This document shows positions 15,108 through 23,983 of a DNA stretch of 38,544 nt, piece after piece (position 1 is the first letter of the stretch; the number at the start of each line of letters is the position of its first letter). The position numbers and the translations under genes were made by a program. Source of the stretch: Devosia sp. Leaf420 (GTDB lineage: Bacteria > Pseudomonadota > Alphaproteobacteria > Rhizobiales > Devosiaceae); assembly GCF_001425445.1 (NCBI RefSeq), contig NZ_LMQU01000005.1:1-38544 (forward strand), written 5' to 3'. The notes below the pieces were generated by a model, which saw only the letters and a program-made list of their open reading frames with translations, was not told the DNA's origin and ran no database searches.

Positions 15108-17254
15108 CCCTCTTGCGCCGCCGCACCCCGACAATTTTGCAGATGGAAGCGGCCGAATGCGGCGCGGCGTGCCTTGGAATCATCCTGGCGCACTGGGGAC
15201 GGTGGAAGACGCTTGAAGAGCTGCGCACCAGTTGCAACGTGTCGCGCGATGGTAGCTCGGCGCGCTCTATCGTGCGCGCAGCGCGGGCCGAAGGGCTCGA
15301 GGTGCAGGCGCTCAAGATGGAGCCGACACATTTGCGCCAATCGCCGCTACCGGCCATCGTCCATTGGGGCATGAACCACTTTGTGGTGGTCGAAAAATTC
15401 AGCCGCGGCAAGGTATTCCTCAACGATCCCGCGGTCGGACCGCGTGTCGTCAGCGCGAGCGAGTTCGACGAGAATTTTACCGGCATTGCTCTCCTGATGA
15501 AGCCGGGCAGCACTTTCGCCCGTCAGGGCAGCAAGCCTTCATTGCGCCAAGCGGTGGTGGGGCGCCTCAAAGGCAGCGGTGATGCTTTCGCCTTTACCGT
15601 TCTTGTGTCCGTGCTGCTCGTCGTGCCGGGCCTCCTCGTGCCAGTCTTTTCACAACTGTTTATCGACCAGATCCTCGTCAACCGGTTCGACAACTGGCTC
15701 CTGCCGTTGATTGCAAGCATGGCCGGCTGCGCGGTGCTGATGGCATTTCTCACCTGGTTACAGCGCGAAACGCTGCTGCGACTCGAAACGCGGCTAGCGC
15801 TGACTGGTGCCCTGCGGTTCGTCGATCACCTCATGCGCCTGCCGGTCGGCTATTTCAGCCAGCGGCATGCCGGCGAAGTGGCGAGCCGGGTTATGCTCAA
15901 CGATCGCGTCGCGCAGTTGATGGCAAGCGAAGTCGGCCTCGTTATCTTCAATCTCTTTTCGGCAAGTGCCTATCTCGTCGCTATGACGCTCTATGCGCCC
16001 CCGCTTGCCGCCATCATCGCCATCTTCGCGCTCGCCAATTTTTCAATGCTCGTCTGGTCCTCGCGGCAACTTGCCGACGAAAACCGCCGGCTGCTGTCCA
16101 CCAGCAGCATGCAGTCCGGCTTTGCCAAGCAGGGCATGCAGATGATCGAGAGCTACAAGGCGAGCGGCAACGAGCATTTGTTGCGTGAGCGGCTTTCTGC
16201 CATGCAGATGCGGGTGCTCAACCTGCGCCAGGCAATCGCCGGCGCGCAATTGCGGCTAAACGCCATGCCCGGCCTGTCGGCAGTTTTGCTTGGCGGCATC
16301 GTGCTGATCGTGGGTGGCAATATGGTGATTGCCGGCGAGATGACGCTCGGCATGCTCGTCGCTTTCCAGGCATTGATGGCAGGCTTTCTCGCCCCGATGA
16401 CCCAGCTCGTGCAACTGGGCGGCAAGATCCAGGATGGCCAGGCCTATCTGCGCATTCTCGACGATACGCTCAAGCATCCCACCGCGCCCGAATTCGCTGC
16501 ACCTGCAGCGGCAAAAACGAGCCGCAAGCGGTTGCGTGGCGCAATCACCCTTCGCAATGTGTCCTTTGCCTATTCCCCCGGTGCACCTCTCCTTCTCGAC
16601 GACATCAGCTTCGAACTTCTCGCGGGCGAGCGGCTAGGCATTGTCGGGGCGTCCGGTTCGGGCAAGTCGACGCTTGGGGGCCTCCTTGCCGGGCTCTACC
16701 AGCCGACAAGCGGCAGCATCCTGATCGATGGCGTCGATATAGCGACGTTATCCCGAGACCAGTTGCGACAGTCCCTCGCCTTTGTGGATCAGCGCTCGGC
16801 AATCCTTGAAGCCAGTGTGCGCGACAATATCAGCCTCTTCGATCATAGCCTGCCCGATGATCGGATTGTTCAAGCCTCGCGACTTGCCATGCTGCATCAG
16901 GTGGTATTGGCGCGACCGGGTGGCTATGGCGCCATGCTGGCCGAAGGGGGCAGCGATCTGGCCGGGGGGCAACGGGCACGGCTCGAACTTGCCCGAGCGC
17001 TAGTGCGCGATCCGCGTATTCTCATCATGGACGAGGCGACAGCCGCGCTCGACAATGCCACCGAGGCACAGCTTTTCGCCAACCTCCGGCAGTTGGGCGC
17101 CACCCAGATCGTGATCGCCCATCGCTTCACCGCCATTAGGGAATGCGACCGCGTTCTTGTTCTCGATAAGGGGCGCATCGTGCAGACCGGGCGCCCCGAC
17201 GAATTGCTGAGCACTTCGGGACCGCTCCGCGATTTGATGGCGGAGCCAGCATGA
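15104..17254 (+). CDS. Peptidase-containing ABC transporter (C39 peptidase, NHLM type), 716 aa
   Basis: This protein cuts leader peptides after a double glycine and exports the cargo. The C39 peptidase domain is complete: Gln13 and Cys19 in QMEAAECGAAC, His92 in HWGMNHFVVV and Asp108 in FLNDPAVGPR. A six-helix permease domain follows (about 155-440), then the ATPase: Walker A GASGSGKST (515-523), signature LAGGQ (about 619-623), Walker B ILIMDEA and the switch His (IVIAHR). It starts with a GTG inside the adaptor's stop and ends overlapping the next ATG. Three candidate cargo genes with double-glycine leaders lie downstream. Confidence 0.95.
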   Translation: MTLLRRRTPTILQMEAAECGAACLGIILAHWGRWKTLEELRTSCNVSRDGSSARSIVRAARAEGLEVQALKMEPTHLRQSPLPAIVHWGMNHFVVVEKFSRGKVFLNDPAVGPRVVSASEFDENFTGIALLMKPGSTFARQGSKPSLRQAVVGRLKGSGDAFAFTVLVSVLLVVPGLLVPVFSQLFIDQILVNRFDNWLLPLIASMAGCAVLMAFLTWLQRETLLRLETRLALTGALRFVDHLMRLPVGYFSQRHAGEVASRVMLNDRVAQLMASEVGLVIFNLFSASAYLVAMTLYAPPLAAIIAIFALANFSMLVWSSRQLADENRRLLSTSSMQSGFAKQGMQMIESYKASGNEHLLRERLSAMQMRVLNLRQAIAGAQLRLNAMPGLSAVLLGGIVLIVGGNMVIAGEMTLGMLVAFQALMAGFLAPMTQLVQLGGKIQDGQAYLRILDDTLKHPTAPEFAAPAAAKTSRKRLRGAITLRNVSFAYSPGAPLLLDDISFELLAGERLGIVGASGSGKSTLGGLLAGLYQPTSGSILIDGVDIATLSRDQLRQSLAFVDQRSAILEASVRDNISLFDHSLPDDRIVQASRLAMLHQVVLARPGGYGAMLAEGGSDLAGGQRARLELARALVRDPRILIMDEATAALDNATEAQLFANLRQLGATQIVIAHRFTAIRECDRVLVLDKGRIVQTGRPDELLSTSGPLRDLMAEPA

Positions 17255-20109
17255 GCACTCAAGCCATCGAACGCGACGACATCGGCTCCGAACCGCAACC
17301 GCTGAGCGGTCCGCTCTTTCTGGAAGACCTAGGTCACTGCTATATCGTTGCTGGCGGCGATGTTGGGCTCTTTGCCTCGGACGCGGCTCAAAAACTTGCG
17401 CGCCTTCCCGTGGGTCAAATCCCGGCTGGGGGTCTGCTTTTTGGCGCGGCTCCAGGCCTTCTCGGGGAAGAAGGCCTGCTTGGGGTCGGCAGTCCCGATG
17501 CCAGAATATTCGAGTTGCCGCAGAACTGGCGCTTTCCGGCGCCCCCCGCCGCCTTTGCTGCCGGGCTCGGGATTTGGCTTACGACGCTTGCTAACGGGAT
17601 CGGGCAGCGCATCGAGCCGCGACCACGCCCGGAACATCTTGTTTCGGGCAGCCGCTCATCTAGCGGGATCGTCGCCGGGATCGTCGGCTGCGCCGAGGGC
17701 ATCGCCTGGATAGATTTGCCGAAGGGCGGCGGCCAGCTTTTTGGCATCGAGCCCGTGGAAGGCCTGGTGCCGCTGCCTGCCGGCGCCTGGCTCACCCTCG
17801 ACAAGGGCGAAGCCTATTCGAGCCTGACTTGGGCCGAAGGCCTGGCGCTCGAGGGCTGGCCCGACGCGGTCGACTGCTTCAACACCGCCGTCAATGAACT
17901 CCTGCCCCTCGCACGTGGCTTCACCGAGGCCGATGAGTTCAATCGCATTCGCTCGCGCCAGGCGGCCGAGGATTTGGACGGCCGCCTCGTCCTTGACCGT
18001 TTTGCTTCGATCCTTGGAAACCGCACGGATCCCGGGCAGGAGGCCGAGAGCGACGGCCTAATCGACGTCTTACGGCTGATCGGCACCAAGCTGGGTGTGA
18101 CCATCAAGCGCCCGAGCAAGTCGCGCCTTGCGCAGATGGATTTGGCGCCAAGTCTTGACGAAATTGCCCGCGCCTCGAACATCCGTCTCCAGGCCGTCGC
18201 GCTCGAAAACGCTTGGTGGACGAGCGAAAGCGGCACCATGCTTGGGCACCGTCTGTCTGGCGACCCCGTTGCCTTGGTCTGGAACCGCGGCTATGTGGCG
18301 CTTGACCGGACTGGCAAGGCGACCCGGATCAACCAACGCAACGCGTCCGAATTCGCTCGAGACGCCCAGCTCGTCTTTGCTCCGCAGCCGGCCAAGCTCA
18401 GCTTTACCGAGATGATCCTCTCAAGCACCGCCAATGGCTTGGGCGATATCGTCGCGCTGCTTCTTGCCATTGCGCTGGGCAGTCTCATTGCCCAAGTTCT
18501 GCCCATGGCGACGAGCCTGGTTTTCGGGGTCTTGGTGCCCGGCGCCATGCACGATGCGCTGCTGCAAGTGGGCATTCTGATCGTCGTCATTGGGATTGCT
18601 GGTTTTGCCGTGCAACTTTCTGGCGATGTCGCCCGGCAGCGGCTGAGCGCACGGGGCGATGCGGCGGTTCACCGGCAGGTCTGGGACAGGGTGACAAGCC
18701 TGCCGCTTCCTGTGCTGCGCCGGTTTGCTAGCGCCGACATTGCTGCCCGCCTGTCCTCGGCGATAGCGGTGACCTCCGGCGTCCGTCAATTCGCCTTTGG
18801 CGCGGCGGCAACCCTGGGCACGGTGGTCTCGAGCCTTTGGGTCATCGCATCGAACAGCCTGCCGCTGGCGCTGCTTGCTGCGGTGCTCGTAGGCTTGCAT
18901 GTCCTGGTGGCGAGCCTTGCAGGCTGGTTGCAGGCGCGCGCCTTCTCGCAGGGCGAGCAGATGATGGGAACGGCCGATAGCCAGATGGTGCAGATGGTCA
19001 ATGCCATCACCAAGCTGCGCAGCGCGGCAGCGGAAGAGCGGGCGGTGATGCGCTGGGGCGAACGCTTTGCACTGCTGCGCGGCAAGCTTGTGAACTCGCG
19101 CCGGGTGATGAATTTCTATGAGAGCTGGCTTTCGGCCTACCCAATCCTTGGTTCTGCGGCCCTCTTTGCACTCGTCCACACCATGACAGTATCTACCCCT
19201 GCCGGGCAGCCCACCCTTTCTATGGCAGCGGTCGTCGCCTCGATCACCGCGTTCGGACTGATGTTTGCAACGGTAGGCCCTTTCATGCGCTCGGTGCTTT
19301 CGGTCGCCTTGCAAAAGCCGAGCTGGGTCTATGCCAAGGGGCTTTTGGAACAGCTGCCCGAGCCGATGGCAGGGCTTTCCGATCCGGGCCGATTGGATGG
19401 CGATATCGAATTTGCGGCAGTCGCGTTCGAATATGCGCCGGGCCAAACGGTGCTGCGCAGCGTCAGCTTCCGTGCAGCGCCCGGCGAGATGATCGCGGTC
19501 GTCGGCGCCTCAGGCAGCGGTAAATCGACCCTCGCGCGCCTCCTTCTCGGCACCGAAAAACCGGCCGCTGGCGCTGTCTATATTGACGGGCATGATTTGC
19601 GCTCTCTCCATCCCAATGCGCTCCGAAGCCAGATGGGCGTCGTGCTGCAGGATGAGAAACTGCCGCCTGGCACCATTCTCGAAGTGGTGCGAGGCGTCAC
19701 CGGCGCAAGTCTTGAGGCTGTCTGGACAGCCTTAGCCAAGGCAGCGATCGCCGAAGAAATTGCGGCCATGCCGCTTGGCCTTCACACCATGCTGACCGAT
19801 GCGGGCCGGGCTTTGTCCGGCGGGCAAGTGCAGCGCCTAGCTCTGGCGCGCGCATTGCTGTCCAATCCGGCAATCCTCATTCTCGACGAAGCCACCAGTG
19901 CGCTCGACAATCGCACGCAGGCTCGAGCGATGCAGGCCATCCTCGATCTTCGGATCACGCGCTTCGTCATCGCCCATCGCATCAGTACGGTGCGGCACGC
20001 CCATCGCATCTTGGTGCTCGATGGCGGCATGGTTATGGAGGCAGGTACCTATGAAGACCTGATCGCCGCCGATGGCGCCTTTGCGCGCATTGCCAAGGCA
20101 CAGGCATAA
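17251..20109 (+). CDS. NHLM-type second ABC transporter, permease/ATPase, 952 aa
   Basis: This is the long companion transporter typical of NHLM export loci. The first 390 residues form an N-terminal region without C39 catalytic residues; its early part is expected to be cyclic-nucleotide-binding-like from the family. Membrane helices lie at about 395-700, then a full ATPase: Walker A GASGSGKST near 752-760, signature LSGGQ near 855-859, Walker B AILILDEA and switch His (FVIAHR). Start and previous stop overlap (ATGA). Having two ABC half-transporters suggests a heterodimer with the peptidase-bearing partner. Confidence 0.92.
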   Translation: MSTQAIERDDIGSEPQPLSGPLFLEDLGHCYIVAGGDVGLFASDAAQKLARLPVGQIPAGGLLFGAAPGLLGEEGLLGVGSPDARIFELPQNWRFPAPPAAFAAGLGIWLTTLANGIGQRIEPRPRPEHLVSGSRSSSGIVAGIVGCAEGIAWIDLPKGGGQLFGIEPVEGLVPLPAGAWLTLDKGEAYSSLTWAEGLALEGWPDAVDCFNTAVNELLPLARGFTEADEFNRIRSRQAAEDLDGRLVLDRFASILGNRTDPGQEAESDGLIDVLRLIGTKLGVTIKRPSKSRLAQMDLAPSLDEIARASNIRLQAVALENAWWTSESGTMLGHRLSGDPVALVWNRGYVALDRTGKATRINQRNASEFARDAQLVFAPQPAKLSFTEMILSSTANGLGDIVALLLAIALGSLIAQVLPMATSLVFGVLVPGAMHDALLQVGILIVVIGIAGFAVQLSGDVARQRLSARGDAAVHRQVWDRVTSLPLPVLRRFASADIAARLSSAIAVTSGVRQFAFGAAATLGTVVSSLWVIASNSLPLALLAAVLVGLHVLVASLAGWLQARAFSQGEQMMGTADSQMVQMVNAITKLRSAAAEERAVMRWGERFALLRGKLVNSRRVMNFYESWLSAYPILGSAALFALVHTMTVSTPAGQPTLSMAAVVASITAFGLMFATVGPFMRSVLSVALQKPSWVYAKGLLEQLPEPMAGLSDPGRLDGDIEFAAVAFEYAPGQTVLRSVSFRAAPGEMIAVVGASGSGKSTLARLLLGTEKPAAGAVYIDGHDLRSLHPNALRSQMGVVLQDEKLPPGTILEVVRGVTGASLEAVWTALAKAAIAEEIAAMPLGLHTMLTDAGRALSGGQVQRLALARALLSNPAILILDEATSALDNRTQARAMQAILDLRITRFVIAHRISTVRHAHRILVLDGGMVMEAGTYEDLIAADGAFARIAKAQA

Positions 20110-20137
20110 AAAAGCGCGGAAACAAAGCTTCCGCGCT
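20108..20137 (-). terminator. Rho-independent terminator for the cargo operon, likely bidirectional
   Basis: AGCGCGGAA (20113-20121) pairs exactly with TTCCGCGCT (20129-20137) around a 7-nt loop. On the reverse strand the hairpin is followed by six T (20113-20108), a classic terminator for the reverse cargo genes. It also overlaps the stop codon of the forward transporter gene, so it separates two convergent operons. Confidence 0.85.
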
Positions 20138-20157
20138 CAAAGCAGTTTTGAAACGGC

Positions 20158-20925
20158 TCAGACGCGGGTGATGGCGCGCATCTGCGCCGTTTCCGCGTCC
20201 TTGAGTTCCTTGATGAAATCAATAACCTTCTGCATCATCTCAGTTGTCTGCTGCATCACTTCTTGACGACTGTCAGTCACCTGCTGCTGATACTGGGCCT
20301 CTGCGGCGTCGACATGGCCACTAGCCTCATTCTGCTTGGACTCGAATTGGGACGTGTGGCCCATGGTTGAAGTCTGGCCCATGCCTGAAAATGCCTGGCT
20401 CATTCCCTGCATCTTTTCCAGGTCCACAGCGTGCTTTTGCTGGCTGAAAGACTGGTCCTGCATCATGCCCGCCTTGTGGGTCATCTTCTCGCTTGCCAGG
20501 TCGTTCTTGTCGAAAGCATCCTTCATATCGGCGTGGTCAAAGCCCTTAATCGCGTGCGAGGAACCAGCGATACCAACGCCAGCGCCGATCACCGATGTGA
20601 TCATCTGCGTGATCGCGCCCTGCATCATAGTGCCTGCCTGATCTTTCATGTGCTCGGCGGCACTCATCAATTCTTTCGTCGCAGCATCGCGCGCTGCGAG
20701 ACGATCGTTAAGCGCATCATGACGTTGGGATCCCGCCATTTCGACCATGAATTTTTCGAGCATCTTGACGCTTTCGCCGCTGATGCCACCGGGGAACTGC
20801 TTCTCGATCATCGCCAGCGCCGCCGCTTGCAGCTCAGCGTGTTCGTCTTCACGCGCATTTTTCGCGCCAACGCCGCCGGTGACCTGGTCGAGTTGGTCGT
20901 CATTAAGAGATATAGGTTGGTTGGA
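20158..20925 (-). CDS. Double-glycine-leader exported protein, translocator-like (cargo 1), 255 aa
   Basis: A GTG at 20925 with AGGAGG just upstream gives the leader ISLNDDQLDQVTGG (cut expected after Gly19); the longer frame to 20955 would place the ribosome binding site inside the gene. The mature part of about 236 residues is helical, very rich in Met, Gln and Ala. A hydrophobic stretch (ITQMITSVIGAGVGIAG) is followed by coiled-coil helices, and the C-terminus KVIDFIKELKDAETAQMRAI resembles the end helices of type III secretion translocators. No cysteines are seen. Leader and position facing the C39 transporter make it likely cargo; pore or translocator function is inference. Confidence 0.75.
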   Translation of the reverse strand, partial: SNQPISLNDDQLDQVTGGVGAKNAREDEHAELQAAALAMIEKQFPGGISGESVKMLEKFMVEMAGSQRHDALNDRLAARDAATKELMSAAEHMKDQAGTMMQGAITQMITSVIGAGVGIAGSSHAIKGFDHADMKDAFDKNDLASEKMTHKAGMMQDQSFSQQKHAVDLEKMQGMSQAFSGMGQTSTMGHTSQFESKQNEASGHVDAAEAQYQQQVTDSRQEVMQQTTEMMQKVIDFIKELKDAETAQMRAITRV

Positions 20926-20969
20926 CACAGTTTCCTCCTGGCTTTGTGCAGCCAAACATAATGCTGGAT

Positions 20970-21707
20970 CTAGACGCCGCGCTTACTTGCGGCCGCAAGT
21001 CTTGAAGCCTCAACGACGCTTTCGACGCCGTTTATCGCTTGCGCTTGCGGGGCCATGATTTTGCTGAACATGGCCTCGAACTGGCTGATGACCTGCGCGC
21101 GCGCGCTTTCGGGCACTGTCTGAAGGTTCTCGAGGACAAATCCCTTGAGCGCGGCAGCATCCGTGGGGTCAAAGCCAAGGGCCTGCTTGAACTGGTCATT
21201 CATGTGCTGCGGGATTTTATCTGGCCCGAGACCCTGGGCCTGCGCGGCCGCAACGACGGAGAAATAGGCCCCAAGCCATTCCATCGAGGCCCCAAGCTTG
21301 TCGAAGGCGCTGTTGCTGCGCAGCTTATCCTGCGCCTCGTCAATCTTGCTTTGGGCTTCCTCGAGCTTGTCATGCTTTTCCTGAGCCTGCAGCTTCGCGA
21401 CCTCATGGTCGGCCTCGATCTTGTGCTGCTGCGTGTTCAGGTCGGCATCGCGCATGCTCATGGCAATCCCGACCAACAAGGCGTCGTTATCGGTAGAAGC
21501 AAGCCCGGGCATAGTGGAGATGAACTGGTGCATGGAGGACTGCACGTCCTTGGGCGCCGGAGGCGATGCCTCGGCATCGGGTTGCCGCGAGGTTAGCTCA
21601 GCCAATTTGTGCGCCTCGGAAAGATCTTCCCGATCCCCCATCTTGCCAGTGCCACCGGTGATGGCTTCGAGATCCTCGTCCGTCAATTCCATCGGTGGGT
21701 TGGTCAT
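20970..21707 (-). CDS. Double-glycine-leader exported protein, translocator-like (cargo 2), 245 aa
   Basis: The leader MELTDEDLEAITGG matches cargo 1 position for position (Leu8, Leu13, Ile16, Gly18-Gly19). The mature protein has a Pro-rich linker, then a long charged coiled coil (EADHEVAKLQAQEKHDKLEE) followed by a more hydrophobic helix (SMEWLGAYFSVVAAAQ), an arrangement also seen in IpaB/SipB-like translocators. The C-terminal half is helical. AGGGG precedes the ATG. Cargo 1 starts 44 nt downstream, so both share one transcript ending at the 20108-20137 terminator. A palindrome lies upstream at 21771-21796. Confidence 0.75.
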   Translation of the reverse strand: MTNPPMELTDEDLEAITGGTGKMGDREDLSEAHKLAELTSRQPDAEASPPAPKDVQSSMHQFISTMPGLASTDNDALLVGIAMSMRDADLNTQQHKIEADHEVAKLQAQEKHDKLEEAQSKIDEAQDKLRSNSAFDKLGASMEWLGAYFSVVAAAQAQGLGPDKIPQHMNDQFKQALGFDPTDAAALKGFVLENLQTVPESARAQVISQFEAMFSKIMAPQAQAINGVESVVEASRLAAASKRGV

Positions 21708-21770
21708 TCTGGCCCCTGCTGATCGACGATTATCTTGTGCCAGAAAATCGGAAATCTTTCCATCCCAGAT

Positions 21771-21796
21771 ATTTCATCAATATTTCCCGATGAAAT
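21771..21796 (-). promoter_or_regulatory. Operator-like inverted repeat upstream of cargo genes
   Basis: ATTTCATC (21771-21778) and GATGAAAT (21789-21796) are exact reverse complements with a 10-nt AT-rich spacer. The repeat lies 64 nt upstream of the cargo 2 start, in the 107-bp gap after the NCS2 gene. It may be a regulator site or mRNA hairpin; no T-run follows, so it is not an obvious terminator. Confidence 0.45.
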
Positions 21797-21814
21797 CGAG
21801 CGTGAAGCAAAACC

Positions 21815-23605
21815 TCAGTGATCGAAGTTAAGGCGCAGCTCGGCCCGGCCGGATTTCTCGGAAGATTGTACGCGGTCCGCGAGGCGGGTCACGAGCACCG
21901 ATGAAAGCTGGAGCATGGCAAGATCGAGCGCTGCGTCATCGTCCTCCTCAAGAAGAGCCGACGCATCGATACTGCCGCCTGAGCGGATGGGCAGGGCGAC
22001 GCCGAGATAAACGAGCCGGCAGGCAAGATTAAATTCATCGAAGCTGGCCTGGAGCGTCACCGGGCCTTTGACCACACCTGCTTCAATTAAGGCTTCGAGC
22101 GATTCGCCAAGGGCGATGCCGGCGCGCATGACGACATCCTTGCGCGCGCCCCAGGCCTTGCCATGATGCTCTAGAAAGTCCGTCGCGGCACGTGCGCCAT
22201 CGCCATCGGGCAGGTCGATCGCAGCGCTTTGCTTGATGCCGATGCGAAAGAGCGCGTTGAGAGCGATTGCAGTCAACGATCCCACAGTAAGGCCGGATTC
22301 AACAATCGTCAGGCTCCAGGCGGGTGCCTGGTCGACCAATTGCGGCAGCACCATTACCGAGGTGCCGAGCACGACCGACAAGCCGACCACAAAGGTGCGT
22401 TGGGTGTTAAGGAGACGCGAAAGGATGAGGTCCATACCCGCAACGATCAGGAAGCTTGCCGTATAGATCAGGATGCCGCCGATCACCGGCGCGGGGGTGA
22501 AGGCTATCAAGCCCGATAGAATGGGAAGGAACCCAACCACGCAAAGCGCCCCGCCCGCCACGAAGCCCACATGGCGGGACATGATGCCCGACGAGTGCGA
22601 GAGGCCGATATTGGCGCTCGAAGAGCCGCTCGTCAGCTGGCCCGATAGACCATGAAGCACATTGGCGATGCCGGAGGCCATGATGGAACGAGACACCATA
22701 GGCATATCGGCCCGGCGCCATCTGGCATCGTTCAGCTTGTCGAGCGTCAAGGCACAGGCGAACTGGTCCATCGCCGAAAGCAGTTCGGTCAGAAAGATCG
22801 GGGCTATGGCAGCTGGGATCAGGACCGGCCAGGGCAGGGGTGTGCTGATGATCGGCACGCCCAGCACCGGCAATTCGGCAATGCCGCTGAACGCATCGAG
22901 ATCGGTCGTCCCGGCGAGGAACGCAGCCGCAACCCCGCAAATCGTGCCCATCAGCACGGCCATGGTGCGCATCTGCGCGCTGCCCCAAACCGAAAGGGCG
23001 ACTACAATGGCAACGGTGATCCCGGCAACGATCACCGCGCCGGATGAGACGACGTCTCCGTTGCCAAGACCCGTGCTCCGCTCGACGCCGCCCGCGACCA
23101 TGGACAGCCCAAGCATCAACACCACGACGCCGATGACTTCCGGCGGGAAAACGGCACGCAGCCGCGGCAAAAACCGCGCCAGGAGGATCACCGCGAGGTT
23201 GGAGACAATGATCGCGCCCATGGCCGCGCCAAGGCCGAACTGTACGACCACCGCCACATAAGCGGCGAGCGATAGGGAATTTGGCATGGACACAAGCGGC
23301 ACGCCGGGGGTGAAGCGCGTCCGCATTGCCTGCAGCATCGTACCAAGGCCAAGTACAAAAAAGCAGGACGCGACATAGTGTGCCGTCTGCGCACTGCCAA
23401 GGCCGATGCTTTGGCCCGCGATGACCGCATAGATGCCGAGCATCAGCGAAAGCGCTGCATGCTGCAGGCCGATCAAGATAAGCGTGCCAAGCGGCGGGCG
23501 CTCATCGAGCCCGTAGAGGATTTCCTCTGGCTTGTGCCGCTTGCCGCGCGGCGGCGGCATCAGAAGCGCACCGACCTGACGCGCCAGTTGTTCCCCTACC
23601 CCCAA
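21815..23605 (-). CDS. NCS2 (xanthine/uracil) permease fused to ATPase-like domain, 596 aa
   Basis: Residues 30-430 follow the NCS2 nucleobase permease pattern: YGLDERPPL near the start, VPLVSMPNSL, LTELLSAMDQF, and SSSANIGLSHSSGIM, with about 12-14 membrane helices. The last 150 residues form a soluble domain resembling GHKL/RsbW ATPases (GARKDVVMRAGIALGESLEALIEAG, then SFDEFNLACRLVY). Such a fusion would tie a purine or pyrimidine signal or transport to the partner-switching operon it closes. The annotated start is a TTG; an ATG 15 codons later (MPPPRGKRH) is also possible. The order within the operon is conserved by tight 12-nt spacing to the STAS gene. Confidence 0.85.
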   Translation of the reverse strand: MGVGEQLARQVGALLMPPPRGKRHKPEEILYGLDERPPLGTLILIGLQHAALSLMLGIYAVIAGQSIGLGSAQTAHYVASCFFVLGLGTMLQAMRTRFTPGVPLVSMPNSLSLAAYVAVVVQFGLGAAMGAIIVSNLAVILLARFLPRLRAVFPPEVIGVVVLMLGLSMVAGGVERSTGLGNGDVVSSGAVIVAGITVAIVVALSVWGSAQMRTMAVLMGTICGVAAAFLAGTTDLDAFSGIAELPVLGVPIISTPLPWPVLIPAAIAPIFLTELLSAMDQFACALTLDKLNDARWRRADMPMVSRSIMASGIANVLHGLSGQLTSGSSSANIGLSHSSGIMSRHVGFVAGGALCVVGFLPILSGLIAFTPAPVIGGILIYTASFLIVAGMDLILSRLLNTQRTFVVGLSVVLGTSVMVLPQLVDQAPAWSLTIVESGLTVGSLTAIALNALFRIGIKQSAAIDLPDGDGARAATDFLEHHGKAWGARKDVVMRAGIALGESLEALIEAGVVKGPVTLQASFDEFNLACRLVYLGVALPIRSGGSIDASALLEEDDDAALDLAMLQLSSVLVTRLADRVQSSEKSGRAELRLNFDH

Positions 23606-23617
23606 AAGAACCGCCGG

Positions 23618-23956
23618 TCAGCTGATGACGAGTTCGAGTGCGGGGTAGAGCTTTTTCAAGTTCGGCAGGGATTTGGACTGCCACGGAACGCGGGTCGCGC
23701 CCTTGACCGTCAAACCCACATCGGCCCGCTTGCGCACCTCGATGGTGAATTTGGCGAGAAGGTTGATGCCGGACGAATTGAGGAACTCGAGCTCGGTGAG
23801 GTCCAGAACAATGGCGTCCGGCTTGGAATTGAGCACTTGTTCCATCAGTTCCAGAATGGGTGCATAGGCCTCAACGCCCGAAAGGCGCATAGTGCCTTCG
23901 TAATGGATGATCGAGCCCTCGCTCCAGACTCGATAATCGTTGGTCTTAGTTTCCAT
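23618..23956 (-). CDS. STAS-domain anti-anti-sigma-like protein (slr1659-like), 112 aa
   Basis: In partner switching a STAS protein binds the ATPase/kinase when unphosphorylated and is released when its Ser is phosphorylated. The phosphoacceptor region is ELEFLNSSGINLLAKF, with Ser61 or Ser62 as the likely site. The overall pattern (YRVWSEGSIIHYEGTMRL) matches the slr1659 type found beside slr1658-type ATPases. It sits between such an ATPase (27 nt upstream) and the NCS2 fusion. Confidence 0.85.
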   Translation of the reverse strand: METKTNDYRVWSEGSIIHYEGTMRLSGVEAYAPILELMEQVLNSKPDAIVLDLTELEFLNSSGINLLAKFTIEVRKRADVGLTVKGATRVPWQSKSLPNLKKLYPALELVIS

Positions 23957-23983
23957 GATAAGGTGCGTTCCGAAAAGAATGTG

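Noticed and set aside
14016..15134. Long reverse frame of 372 codons opposite the HlyD-like gene
   Set aside because: Composition is that of a GC-rich shadow (His-, Arg- and Gly-rich), while the forward strand shows all adaptor domains.
13815..21707. Classical NHLM bacteriocin biosynthesis cluster
   Set aside because: No modification enzyme (for example lanthionine synthetase, YcaO or radical SAM) and no small nitrile-hydratase-leader peptide is visible; the cargos are large helical proteins.
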